NCBI RefSeq assembly: GCF_000328525.1
Contig: NC_019964.1
Coordinates: 1,302,001-1,366,000, forward strand
From: Halovivax ruber XH-70
GTDB taxonomy: Archaea > Halobacteriota > Halobacteria > Halobacteriales > Natrialbaceae
Direction: 5' to 3'
Length of the DNA: 64,000 bases
Part shown: one piece after another, positions 15,946 through 23,801 of the stretch
How positions within the stretch are numbered: position 1 is the stretch's first letter
Layout of the letters: each line of letters opens with the position of its first letter
Program-made: the position numbers and the translations under genes
The notes under the pieces: generated by a model
The model's input: the letters and a program-made list of their open reading frames with translations, nothing else
Told to the model about the DNA's origin: nothing
The model's database searches: none

Positions 15946-18576
15946 TCACAGTTCGTCGGCGAGAGCGTCCACGTCGTCGTAATCGATCCGGCCGTTGTCG
16001 TTGAAGTCGAACGCGTCCGCGTTGAGCTGGACGGCATCCGAGTCGAGTCGTTCGAACAGGGTGACCACGTCGTCGTAGTCGAGGCGGCCGTTTCCGTTGA
16101 CGTCTTCGAAGCGACCATCGCCGTCGGGATCGGTCGGCGCACGGCCGCTGCCGGAGCCGTCGTCGATCGCGGGCGGGCCGGTGACGACCACGCTGGGGTA
16201 GGGCGCCGGCTCGATCGGCTGGCCCGCGTCGTCGTCGAACGCGTGGACGTCGACCGACACGTCGGTCGTTCCGGTTCCAGTGGCCTCGAGTTCGATCGAC
16301 GCGAGGGTCACCTCGCTCGTCCCCGGTTCGATCTCGTTTTCGACGTCGGCGAACCGGAACTCGACGGAACTTCCGTCGGCGGCGATTTTCGGATCGCTGG
16401 TGAGGGAGACGTCGTCGGTGTAGGTCGCATCGGTGATCGAGGCCACGTCCGTGTGCGAGACCGAGACCGTGAGTCGACCGCCTGCGAGTCCGTCGCGAAG
16501 TCCGGAGGCGCGCAGGTCGAGCGTCCCCGTCGAGCCGTGTGATAGGGCCAGTGACTCGACTTCCAGTTCGGCCGGCGGTTCGTAGACCCACATCGCGTCG
16601 TTGGGGTACGAGCGGCCGAAGCTCCCTTTGTCCTCACAGCACAGCACGCGCCCATCGTCCATCACGTAGACGTTGTCGACGTTGATGAGCGAGACGTCCT
16701 GCAGGGAACTGGGATCGCTCGCGTTCGGCCCGACGATGACCGGCTCCAGCCACGAGACGTCGTAATTTTCGTCGAGTCGGCCCCGATAGACGACGCCGGA
16801 GTCGACCTCGTCGAATCGGAGTTCGCCCCGGTCGTCGGTCATGTATCCGCTGAGCGAAGAGATACCGAAGTAGACGAAGTCGCCGGGTTGGGCGTCGTCG
16901 ACGGAGTCGATGCCTTCGGCCTTGTTGAACTCGACGCTAGCCCCGATCTCCTTGGCTGCCGCGCGGGTTTCGAGGAACGGCACGCGACGGAGTTCCTCGT
17001 CGACGTCGTCGGGACCGCGTGCTTCGTACTGGGTAGCCCACTCGACGATCGCTTCGTCGGTGATGTAATCCTGGTTGCCCTCGATTGCGACGGTCTCGTC
17101 GGCCTCGACGAGGGCCGTTTCGAGGTCTTCTTCCCAGTCGGTCTCGGCGTGGGTCTCGAGATAGTCAACCTGGGTGACGTCGTCGTACTCGGCGATCCAG
17201 GACTCGACCTCGGCGTTGCTCGCCGTGCCGAGTTCGAGCCACTCGACGTCGAGGTCGGTCTCGCCCACGGTCCCTTCACCGATCTCGGCGGCTTTCATGG
17301 CGTACAGCGTTCCGCGGACGTCCATCCGACTGTCGTAACTCGGGATCGGCTCGTCGGCGACGAACTTGTAGATACCCTTCGCGCCGCCGTCGGAAGCGAG
17401 GTAGACCGTTCGCTCGTCGGGCAGCACTTCGGGACACTCCCAGGCGGCGCGACCGAAGACGTGGTGTTTGACGGGCACGGGTTCGTCCGCTGTCGGCTCC
17501 GTGACCTCGACGATCTTGCCGTACCGGTAGCGGTTTGGGAAGCCATCATCGATCGGCGTCGCGGTGTTCTCGTCGTTCGTCCGGTCGATCGGCTCCGCGC
17601 CGAGGTAGTACGCCAGCCGTTCGACGCCGCTGTTTGCCCACAGTCCCATCGGGGTCCAGGCGTCTTCGCCGAAGATGTCTTCGAGCGATGAAGCGACCTC
17701 CCCGATGTTCGGTCGGTTGTAGAACTCGCTCCCGCCACGGAGCCCGACGCCACTGCCGGCGTCGACGATGTCGCTGACCGTCGCGAGTCCGTTGACGCGT
17801 GGGTGACCGTAGTCTTCCTCCGCCGAGAGCGGCGTCTCCCAGGGGGAGAGGTCGCCGTAGCAGTTGATCTTCGTCCCACCGATGTCGCGGAAGGCGTCGG
17901 TGTTCTCGAGTTCCATCGCGTTCTCCAGGTCGGCCTCCCAATCGCCGTCGCCGTCCCGGCTGAGCGGCGTCCGCGAGATCGCCCCCGGCGTGGTCTCGTT
18001 GTTCGTAAAGAGGTACCCCGCCGTCCCCTCGTCGTCGGTCGCCACGAAGAAGTTCATGTCCGGATTGTAGCCCACCTCCTCGAAGCGCTCGCCGACGAGG
18101 TCCGATAGGTCCGTGCCATCAGGCGTCTGCGGGTGACCCCATCGCTCGGTGCCACCGTTGATCTCCTCCCCTTCCCGGACGAGGTAGGAGAAGTCACCGG
18201 CTGCGGATCGAACACGTCCCCGCTCTGCGTCCGATCGCGGCGGTTCGAGTTCCGTGAACTCGGGCGTCGCCCCGTCGAAGTCGAACTGGAACCCCTCGAA
18301 GACGCCGACGCCTGCCTGATCGAACGGTGCAGGGTTCTCACGGCTCGGGTGCTGGACGCTGTAGAGCAGTTCGCCGGTGTCGAAGACGAACGGGCCGGTC
18401 ACCTCAGCGCCACGGGCCGTGGTCAGGAATCGGGTGAGTCGGCCGTTCACGTACGGCGCCTCGGGCGTCGCGTGTTCGTCTGGTTTCTCCCTGGCCTGGA
18501 CGGAGCCGACGACGCCCGCCCCCAGTGCCGCCGCAGTCGACGATGCAAGCAGGTTGCGTCTGGTGAATTCCACCAT
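15946..18576 (-). CDS. Tat-secreted PhoX-like (DUF839) protein with cohesin-like domain and C-terminal dockerin
   Basis: An 876-residue secreted protein. Residues 1-28 are a Tat signal (TRRNLLASSTAAALGAGVVG). Residues about 40-655 resemble the PhoX/DUF839 beta-propeller phosphatase family (GGTKINCYGDLSPWETPLSAEE, HHVFGRAAWE, VYLASDGGAKGIYKFV, RVLCCEDKG), which uses Ca2+ and iron. Residues about 670-800 are a cohesin-like beta module with LAGGRLTVSVSHTDVASITD. Residues about 805-876 are a dockerin type I pair: DPDGDGRFEDVNGNGRLDYD and DFNDNGRIDYDDVDALADEL, each a Ca2+-binding loop plus helix. The dockerin could dock on the anchored cohesin-like protein encoded next, keeping the enzyme at the cell surface. 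Within PhoX the region about 430-560 contains a long acidic insert. Phosphatase activity is inferred. Confidence 0.82.
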   Translation of the reverse strand: MVEFTRRNLLASSTAAALGAGVVGSVQAREKPDEHATPEAPYVNGRLTRFLTTARGAEVTGPFVFDTGELLYSVQHPSRENPAPFDQAGVGVFEGFQFDFDGATPEFTELEPPRSDAERGRVRSAAGDFSYLVREGEEINGGTERWGHPQTPDGTDLSDLVGERFEEVGYNPDMNFFVATDDEGTAGYLFTNNETTPGAISRTPLSRDGDGDWEADLENAMELENTDAFRDIGGTKINCYGDLSPWETPLSAEEDYGHPRVNGLATVSDIVDAGSGVGLRGGSEFYNRPNIGEVASSLEDIFGEDAWTPMGLWANSGVERLAYYLGAEPIDRTNDENTATPIDDGFPNRYRYGKIVEVTEPTADEPVPVKHHVFGRAAWECPEVLPDERTVYLASDGGAKGIYKFVADEPIPSYDSRMDVRGTLYAMKAAEIGEGTVGETDLDVEWLELGTASNAEVESWIAEYDDVTQVDYLETHAETDWEEDLETALVEADETVAIEGNQDYITDEAIVEWATQYEARGPDDVDEELRRVPFLETRAAAKEIGASVEFNKAEGIDSVDDAQPGDFVYFGISSLSGYMTDDRGELRFDEVDSGVVYRGRLDENYDVSWLEPVIVGPNASDPSSLQDVSLINVDNVYVMDDGRVLCCEDKGSFGRSYPNDAMWVYEPPAELEVESLALSHGSTGTLDLRASGLRDGLAGGRLTVSVSHTDVASITDATYTDDVSLTSDPKIAADGSSVEFRFADVENEIEPGTSEVTLASIELEATGTGTTDVSVDVHAFDDDAGQPIEPAPYPSVVVTGPPAIDDGSGSGRAPTDPDGDGRFEDVNGNGRLDYDDVVTLFERLDSDAVQLNADAFDFNDNGRIDYDDVDALADEL

Positions 18577-18605
18577 GCAGGTGGGATCATAATTAGCGCG
18601 GTAAA

Positions 18606-18620
18606 GGTGTTTTATAATAG
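18606..18620 (-). promoter_or_regulatory. TATA-like box of the PhoX/dockerin gene
   Basis: On the minus strand the sequence reads CTATTATAAAACACC, 30-44 bases before the ATG at 18576, giving a short leader. It is one of the strongest TATA matches in the window. Confidence 0.5.
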
Positions 18621-18693
18621 TCGTATCGGGTGGTAACGTTCCGTCGATTCGACCCGGGCGGGAAACAGTCTCATCAGGAGACTATGTAGCGGT

Positions 18694-18717
18694 ACGGAGC
18701 ACTGCACGGAGCACTGG
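18694..18717. repeat. 12-base tandem duplication
   Basis: ACGGAGCACTGC at 18694-18705 is followed by ACGGAGCACTGG at 18706-18717. It lies in the 272-base gap between the PhoX gene and the 139-residue protein gene; apart from the PhoX promoter I see nothing else in that gap. Confidence 0.7.
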
Positions 18718-18848
18718 ACAGTATCGGGTCCGGCGTGCTGGGGACACTGTCGTGGGGGAATTGTCGTCGACACGGTGTTGCAAAACAGCGGGCGAACTGC
18801 CCGTTCGATCGATTCACTCTGCCGCTCGGACTGTTCACTTCCAGGCCC

Positions 18849-19268
18849 TCAATCGGCCCCGGCGTCGTGGGCTCCCGCACGAATCTCGTCGGCACGGCGG
18901 CGCACCCACGAGCAGTATCGGTCGATGACCGTCGGCGTCGTCCCGTAGAACGACGCCACCCAGTTCTCGTCTGCCCACTCCATCGTGACGAGGTAGGCTG
19001 CGAGCGTATCTTTGCCGGACTGCACGATCTCCGGCGGAACCCCGCGTGTGCCGGTGTCGGCCTCGACGAACCCGTTCACGTCGAAGTAGACGTCGGCGTA
19101 CAGGCGAGCGTCTTCCAGTCTGTCGAACGTGATATCGGTGTGCTGGGGTGCGACGAACCGGTAGCGAGGCGAAGCCTCGTCAACCTGGCACTCGACGATC
19201 GAGACGCCGAAGCCGTACGATTCGACGACGGTTCCCTCCGGATCCGAGGTGTGGGTGGACGTGGCCAT
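18849..19268 (-). CDS. Conserved haloarchaeal protein of unknown function
   Basis: A 139-residue acidic soluble protein starting with ATG at 19268. It has no signal peptide or membrane segment. The sequence looks like an alpha/beta fold with a conserved-looking core (SIVECQVDEASPRYRFVAPQ, ARLYADVYFDVNGFVE) and a C-terminal helix rich in Arg and Trp (DRYCSWVRRRADEIRAGAHD). I do not recognise the family. The gene sits alone between the PhoX gene and gpmI, all on the minus strand. Confidence 0.55.
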   Translation of the reverse strand: MATSTHTSDPEGTVVESYGFGVSIVECQVDEASPRYRFVAPQHTDITFDRLEDARLYADVYFDVNGFVEADTGTRGVPPEIVQSGKDTLAAYLVTMEWADENWVASFYGTTPTVIDRYCSWVRRRADEIRAGAHDAGAD

Positions 19269-19401
19269 GGGCCGTGTTTCGGTCGACAGCGGTGGCGCTG
19301 TTTATCGTTTATATGAGGGCTATTGAGGGCTCACGAGTTGACCCGAGTACTTTCGATGGCGGATCCACGACCTGGGCAGCCGTTGGGTACGGCACCTCGA
19401 A

Positions 19402-21018
19402 TCAGTCGTCGAACAGCGGGCGGCCGGTCATCGCTGCCGGCCGATCGATTCCAGTGAGCGTCAGGACCGTCGGGGCGAGATCGGCGAGCGTGGCGCCGTC
19501 GCGAAGCGACCGACCGTCGTCAGTTCCGTCGGGCGAGACGTACACGACCGGGACGGGATTCGTCGTGTGGGCGGTGTGTGGGTCGGCCGGGGTTCCCATG
19601 TCGTCGGCGTTGCCGTGGTCGGCAGTGACGAGGGCGTGTCCCCCCGCGTCGGCGATCGCCTCGAGGAGACGTCCGAGCTGGGTGTCGACGGCTTCGACGG
19701 CGGTAACGGCTGCATCGAAGTCGCCCGTGTGCCCGACCATGTCCGGGTTAGCGTAGTTGAGCACGAGGACGTCGGGGTCGTCCGCCGATAGGTGCTCGAT
19801 CGCGGTGTCCGTGACGCCGGCTGCGCTCATCTCCGGTCGTTCGTCGTAGGTCGGGACGTCGGGGCTCTCGACGATCTCGCGTCGCTCGCCGTCGAACTCG
19901 ACCTCGCGGCCGCCGTTCAGGAAGTACGTCACGTGGGCGTACTTCTCGGATTCGGCGATGCGCAACTGGGTCGCCCCGGCAGCTGCGAGCACCTCACCCA
20001 GGACGTTTGCGGGCTGGTTTGGCGGATATGCGACGGGAAGGTCGAACGTCCGGTCGTACTCGGTCAGCATCACGACCTGCGTCTCCGGCGGGCTGAGTTC
20101 GAACGCGTCCGCCCAGTCGTCCGGACGGATATCGGACAGCAGCCGCGTCAACTGTCGGGCGCGGTCGGCGCGGAAGTTGAACCAGACGACCGCATCCCCG
20201 TCGTCGATGGCCGGCTGATCGGCGACGACTGTCGGTTCGACGAACTCGTCGGTGTCGCCGCGCTCGTAGGACTCCTCGACGGCCGCGAGGGCCGACGGCG
20301 CCTCGTACGCCGCCTCCCGCTCGACGATCGCGTCGTAGGCGCGTTTCGTCCGCTCCCAGTTCTGGTCACGATCCATCGCGTAATAGCGCCCGGAGACCGT
20401 CGCGATGTCGCCAGTCCCTGCCGAGTCGACGACGGATTCGAGCGCCTGGAGGTACTCGCGACCGCCGGTCGGGGCCGTGTCTCGGCCGTCCGTGATCGCG
20501 TGGGTCACCGCTTCGACGTCGCGGTCGGCGGCGAGTTCGAGCAGGGCGTGGAGGTGGGCCTGATCCGAGTGAACGCCGCCGTCGCTGACGAGTCCCAGGA
20601 AGTGGACCCGCCCGTCGTTCGCCCGCGCGTATTCGAACGCGCCGTCGATGGCCTCGTTCTCTCCGAGGTGTCCGTCGGCGATGTCGTCCGTAATTCGCGT
20701 GTACTCCTGGTCGACGACACGGCCGGCGCCGATCGTCAGGTGGCCGACCTCGCTGTTGCCCATCTGGCCGGCCGGGAGGCCGACGGTGCGTCCGACGGCG
20801 TCGAGTGTCGAGACCGCACCCCGCTCGACGAGTCGATCGAACGTCGGCGTCTCCGCCGCGGCGACGGCGTTTCGGCGGTCGTTCGCTGGCCGAGTAGCTG
20901 TCCCTCCATCCTCGTCGTCACGATCAGCCGAACTGGAACTCCGCTGGGCCAGGCGATCCCACAACGGGTCGTCGGGTCCGAGTCCCCAGCCGTCGAGTAC
21001 GATCAGCGCCGCGTCCAT
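19402..21018 (-). CDS. gpmI: 2,3-bisphosphoglycerate-independent phosphoglycerate mutase
   Basis: A 538-residue glycolytic/gluconeogenic enzyme interconverting 3- and 2-phosphoglycerate. Motifs of the alkaline-phosphatase superfamily GpmI family are present: ALIVLDGWGLG (metal ligand Asp), AGQMGNSEVGHLTIGAG with the phosphorylated Ser, VSDGGVHSDQAHL, AITDGRDTAPTGG, SGRYYAMDRDQNWERT, WFNFRADRARQL, NYANPDMVGHTGD, VTADHGNAD and HTTNPVPVVY. An acidic, Ser-rich insertion of about 30 residues (residues about 16-46) separates the first metal motif from AETPTFDRL, making it longer at the N-terminus than usual. ATG 21018. It is divergent from nurA. Confidence 0.93.
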   Translation of the reverse strand: MDAALIVLDGWGLGPDDPLWDRLAQRSSSSADRDDEDGGTATRPANDRRNAVAAAETPTFDRLVERGAVSTLDAVGRTVGLPAGQMGNSEVGHLTIGAGRVVDQEYTRITDDIADGHLGENEAIDGAFEYARANDGRVHFLGLVSDGGVHSDQAHLHALLELAADRDVEAVTHAITDGRDTAPTGGREYLQALESVVDSAGTGDIATVSGRYYAMDRDQNWERTKRAYDAIVEREAAYEAPSALAAVEESYERGDTDEFVEPTVVADQPAIDDGDAVVWFNFRADRARQLTRLLSDIRPDDWADAFELSPPETQVVMLTEYDRTFDLPVAYPPNQPANVLGEVLAAAGATQLRIAESEKYAHVTYFLNGGREVEFDGERREIVESPDVPTYDERPEMSAAGVTDTAIEHLSADDPDVLVLNYANPDMVGHTGDFDAAVTAVEAVDTQLGRLLEAIADAGGHALVTADHGNADDMGTPADPHTAHTTNPVPVVYVSPDGTDDGRSLRDGATLADLAPTVLTLTGIDRPAAMTGRPLFDD

Positions 21019-21183
21019 GGTACAGGCGACTCGACACGCGACCAATTAGCTGTCGCTCCCCGGTCGTGTCGACTGGTGTGTTGCTGGCACCGACACCGTT
21101 GCCAGTCGCCCGTTCGAGCGAGGCCACCTCGTCCTGCAGGACCGACCGCGACCTTTTTGCCGCTGGCATCGGTCCCCGGACAC

Positions 21184-22476
21184 ATGACGCTCGATCCGGT
21201 GCACTTCGACGGCATCGCCCGCCTCGCACGACGGATCGATCAGGGTGCATCCGAACAGGACCACCGTGAGCTCGCGGAGACGGTCTGGGCGGAGTTTCTC
21301 GATCCACTGACCGATGGCGACCGAGTGGTGCTGGAACCGATCGAGGACGTGAGTCGGCACCTCGTCGACATCGAGCGGATCGCCCTCTCGGAGCGGCCGT
21401 TTCCGACCCAGCACGGCCTCGATGCCGGAACGATCAACCCCACGTCGTTCCGGAACGGGCTGGTCATCGATATCGCGCAGGCCGCGATGGCCTCTTCGCC
21501 GTCGACGCTCGATCTCCACCGGTCGCGGACGGTCGTCGCAACCGTCCACTCGAACGACGCGACGGCGAGCGTCAACGACCGCTGGGATACGTTCGACGCG
21601 GGCTACAGCCGAAGCCGAGCCGTGAAGGTTCCGTCACTCCCGCGCTTCGCGGAGGGCGTCGTCCACGCGCTGGCGCTGTACATGGCCGAAGGTGAGCACG
21701 CCCTGTCCCACGCCGAGGACGTCGACGATCTGCTCGTTCTCGACGGACCGCTGTACCCCCGTGGGCTGCTCCGGTGGGCGGATCAACACTCGGATCTGGC
21801 CGAACTGCTGGTGACCGAACGCCAGCCTCGATCGGTCCTCGAAAAATACGTCCGGCTCGTCGAGTCGTTCGTCGAGCGATCGGTCCCCCTCGTCGGCTTC
21901 GTCAAGAACCCTGCCACACGTGTCCTCTCGCGAACGGTCGCCGAACACGGGATGGAGACGCCGTGGACCGACGACACCGCCTTCTTTACCCGCATCCTCG
22001 AACGCGGCGAGTCGGGTGCTGGCCCGGACGGCCGACAGTTCGACCGCGAGACGGACGCCCTCACGTACACCGGCTGGTTTCGCTCGCGAGGCGGTGTCGA
22101 CGGCCCGATGTCGGTCGAAGGGGACGCACTCGGCGTCGAGCGAACGCTGGGTCCGGCGTGCTACGAAGTTACGTTCTTCGTCGTCTACGACCCGCGAACC
22201 GACCTCTGCTACCGGATCGAAGCGCCGTACGCGTTCACCCGCGATGCCGAGGTGCGCGAGGCGCTCACCCGTCACCTCCTCGCCGAGGTCGCGACCTCGC
22301 GGGGGCCGCCGCCGGTCGTGGAGAAGGCCGACGAGCTGGCGCGCATCAGCGCGCCGGAGAAAGCGTCCCTCCGCGAGACGTTCGAGGAGCGGTTCGCGAC
22401 GACGGCTGAGCGCGATTACGACGATCGTCGCTGGGGAGACGACGGCCGACCGTTCGACTCGGCTGGACTCGGGTAG
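21184..22476 (+). CDS. nurA: NurA-type DNA end-resection nuclease
   Basis: A 430-residue protein of the haloarchaeal NurA group. NurA is a 5'-3' exonuclease that works with the HerA helicase on double-strand break ends. It has the typical haloarchaeal start MTLDPVHFDGIARLA, a metal-binding Asp in FRNGLVIDIAQAAM, further acid residues in DDLLVLDGPLYPRGL, a helical segment VPLVGFVKNPATRVL, and a C-terminal CYEVTFFVVYDPRTDLCYRIEAPYAF. Its partner herA begins 1.3 kb downstream on the same strand, with two small genes in between, so the pair is probably still expressed together. ATG 21184. Confidence 0.85.
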   Translation: MTLDPVHFDGIARLARRIDQGASEQDHRELAETVWAEFLDPLTDGDRVVLEPIEDVSRHLVDIERIALSERPFPTQHGLDAGTINPTSFRNGLVIDIAQAAMASSPSTLDLHRSRTVVATVHSNDATASVNDRWDTFDAGYSRSRAVKVPSLPRFAEGVVHALALYMAEGEHALSHAEDVDDLLVLDGPLYPRGLLRWADQHSDLAELLVTERQPRSVLEKYVRLVESFVERSVPLVGFVKNPATRVLSRTVAEHGMETPWTDDTAFFTRILERGESGAGPDGRQFDRETDALTYTGWFRSRGGVDGPMSVEGDALGVERTLGPACYEVTFFVVYDPRTDLCYRIEAPYAFTRDAEVREALTRHLLAEVATSRGPPPVVEKADELARISAPEKASLRETFEERFATTAERDYDDRRWGDDGRPFDSAGLG

Positions 22477-22568
22477 GGGAGCGTCGGGTTCTTGGAACGG
22501 GAACTGAAATCGCACTGGCCGAGACAGATCGCCGGATCCCTTTTCCCAACTGGCGGCGTACGACAACC

Positions 22569-22919
22569 ATGCTCACGGTGCGGGGTCAGGCGGGCGGGAC
22601 GGAACTCACCGGCACGATCTACGAGCGCGGCGAGGAGGCACCGCGGTTTCGCGGCGCGCCGGACGAGGACGCGGCCTACGTCTGGATCTGCGACGAGTTC
22701 TACGAGGTTTCGAGCGGCGGATCGCGACTCGAACTCGAGGATCGTGTCGTCAACGTCGCGTTCGAGACCCCGCTTCCGCGTGGCTTCGACACGAAGGAGC
22801 GCGCGATCGACGCCGCGACCGAACACGTCCGGACGCAGTTTCGCCGCATCGGTGTGGACGCCGACAGCGTCGAACTTTCCGTCGAACCAGTCGACGAAGC
22901 GGGAGAGCGTCCGCGTTGA
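22569..22919 (+). CDS. Small conserved haloarchaeal protein (unknown function)
   Basis: A 116-residue acidic protein. The N-terminal half (MLTVRGQAGGTELTGTIYER then DAAYVWICDEFYEVSSGG) looks like a small beta domain, the C-terminal half like a helix (KERAIDAATEHVRTQF RRIGV) plus strand. It resembles a widespread haloarchaeal hypothetical family. It lies between nurA and herA, which hints at a genome-maintenance link, but nothing in the sequence proves one. Confidence 0.65.
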   Translation: MLTVRGQAGGTELTGTIYERGEEAPRFRGAPDEDAAYVWICDEFYEVSSGGSRLELEDRVVNVAFETPLPRGFDTKERAIDAATEHVRTQFRRIGVDADSVELSVEPVDEAGERPR

Positions 22920-22995
22920 GCACCGACGTTCGATCGATCGGTGAACCATCTATCGACGGGGTGAGACTTTTCCGTCCCGCGTTCGAGCACCCTGT

Positions 22996-23649
22996 ATGGA
23001 TTTCCCGCCCCCAAATAACCGATCCGAACGCGGACTCGACGTGTCCGGCTCGGCCGATCATATTCAGGCGTTATCGAGTCCACGGCGGGTCGCTACCCTC
23101 ACAGCACTCGCCCGGCGCGACGAGTCGATGCGCGTCGAGGATCTCGCCAGACACGTCAGAGCTCTCGAGCGGGAGACGGACGTGACGGCGGTGTCCCGGC
23201 GGGAACAAAGGCGCGTCCAGACGTCGCTGCAGCACGCACACCTGCCGGCACTGGCTGCTCGATCGCTCGTCGACTGGGAGCACGGGAACGACTGGGTGGC
23301 GCTCCACCCCGACGTTTCGTCCGAGACGCTTCGCGAGACAGTCGGCGAGGCGCTTCCGACGGCGTCGACTCGCCATATCCGGACGCTGTCGGACCCGCGA
23401 CGCAGGCAGGTTCTCGAACTCGTCGAGGAGTGTGAGACGCCACTCTCCATCGATACGCTCGCCAGACGGGTCGCGTCACTCGAGACGGGTGGGGGGAGTT
23501 CCTCACCTCCCGCGCAGACGATGGATCGGGTTCGAATCTCGCTCGTCCACTCCCACCTCCCGGCGCTCGATGACGCCGGCCTCTTGGCGTACGACAGGGA
23601 GACCGGGACAGTGACGAGCACTGCCCTGTCTCGCGTTGGCAACGAGTAA
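22996..23649 (+). CDS. Tandem winged-helix protein (DUF7344-like repeats)
   Basis: A 217-residue protein made of two copies of the same domain of roughly 85 residues. Each opens with a helix ending in LSSPRRVATLTAL or LSDPRRRQVLELVEE, continues through a helix-turn-helix-like region (VEDLARHVRALE or IDTLARRVASLE), and ends with VQTSLQHAHLPALAARSLVDW or VRISLVHSHLPALDDAGLLAY. The R-[IV]-x-[IT]-SL-x-H-x-HLPAL segment is the hallmark of haloarchaeal DUF7344 winged-helix domains. A tandem arrangement means one chain could bind a two-half DNA site. It is located between nurA and herA; its targets are unknown. Confidence 0.75.
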   Translation: MDFPPPNNRSERGLDVSGSADHIQALSSPRRVATLTALARRDESMRVEDLARHVRALERETDVTAVSRREQRRVQTSLQHAHLPALAARSLVDWEHGNDWVALHPDVSSETLRETVGEALPTASTRHIRTLSDPRRRQVLELVEECETPLSIDTLARRVASLETGGGSSSPPAQTMDRVRISLVHSHLPALDDAGLLAYDRETGTVTSTALSRVGNE

Positions 23650-23801
23650 GGTGAATTGCGCGTGCGGGGGCAGGAATGGTGTCATCGGGGCGGTGGCCAC
23701 TGTTCGAGTTTTCTCGTCGGCGGGTCGTGACAGCCCCGCGTCTGACGAGCGTCTGCCGCGGAGGGGAAACGTGTTTTAGGCAGCGGTTTCACTGTGACCG
23801 T

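Noticed and set aside
15946-18576. A cellulosome-like cellulose system
   Set aside because: Only one dockerin-bearing protein and no glycoside hydrolase is seen; the cargo is a PhoX-like enzyme.
19792-21183. In-frame upstream extension of nurA
   Set aside because: The extension is antisense to gpmI; the family start MTLDPVHFDGIARLA lies at 21184.
21046-22566. Minus-strand frames opposite nurA
   Set aside because: Arg-rich shadow frames without domain matches; the plus strand encodes a clear NurA.
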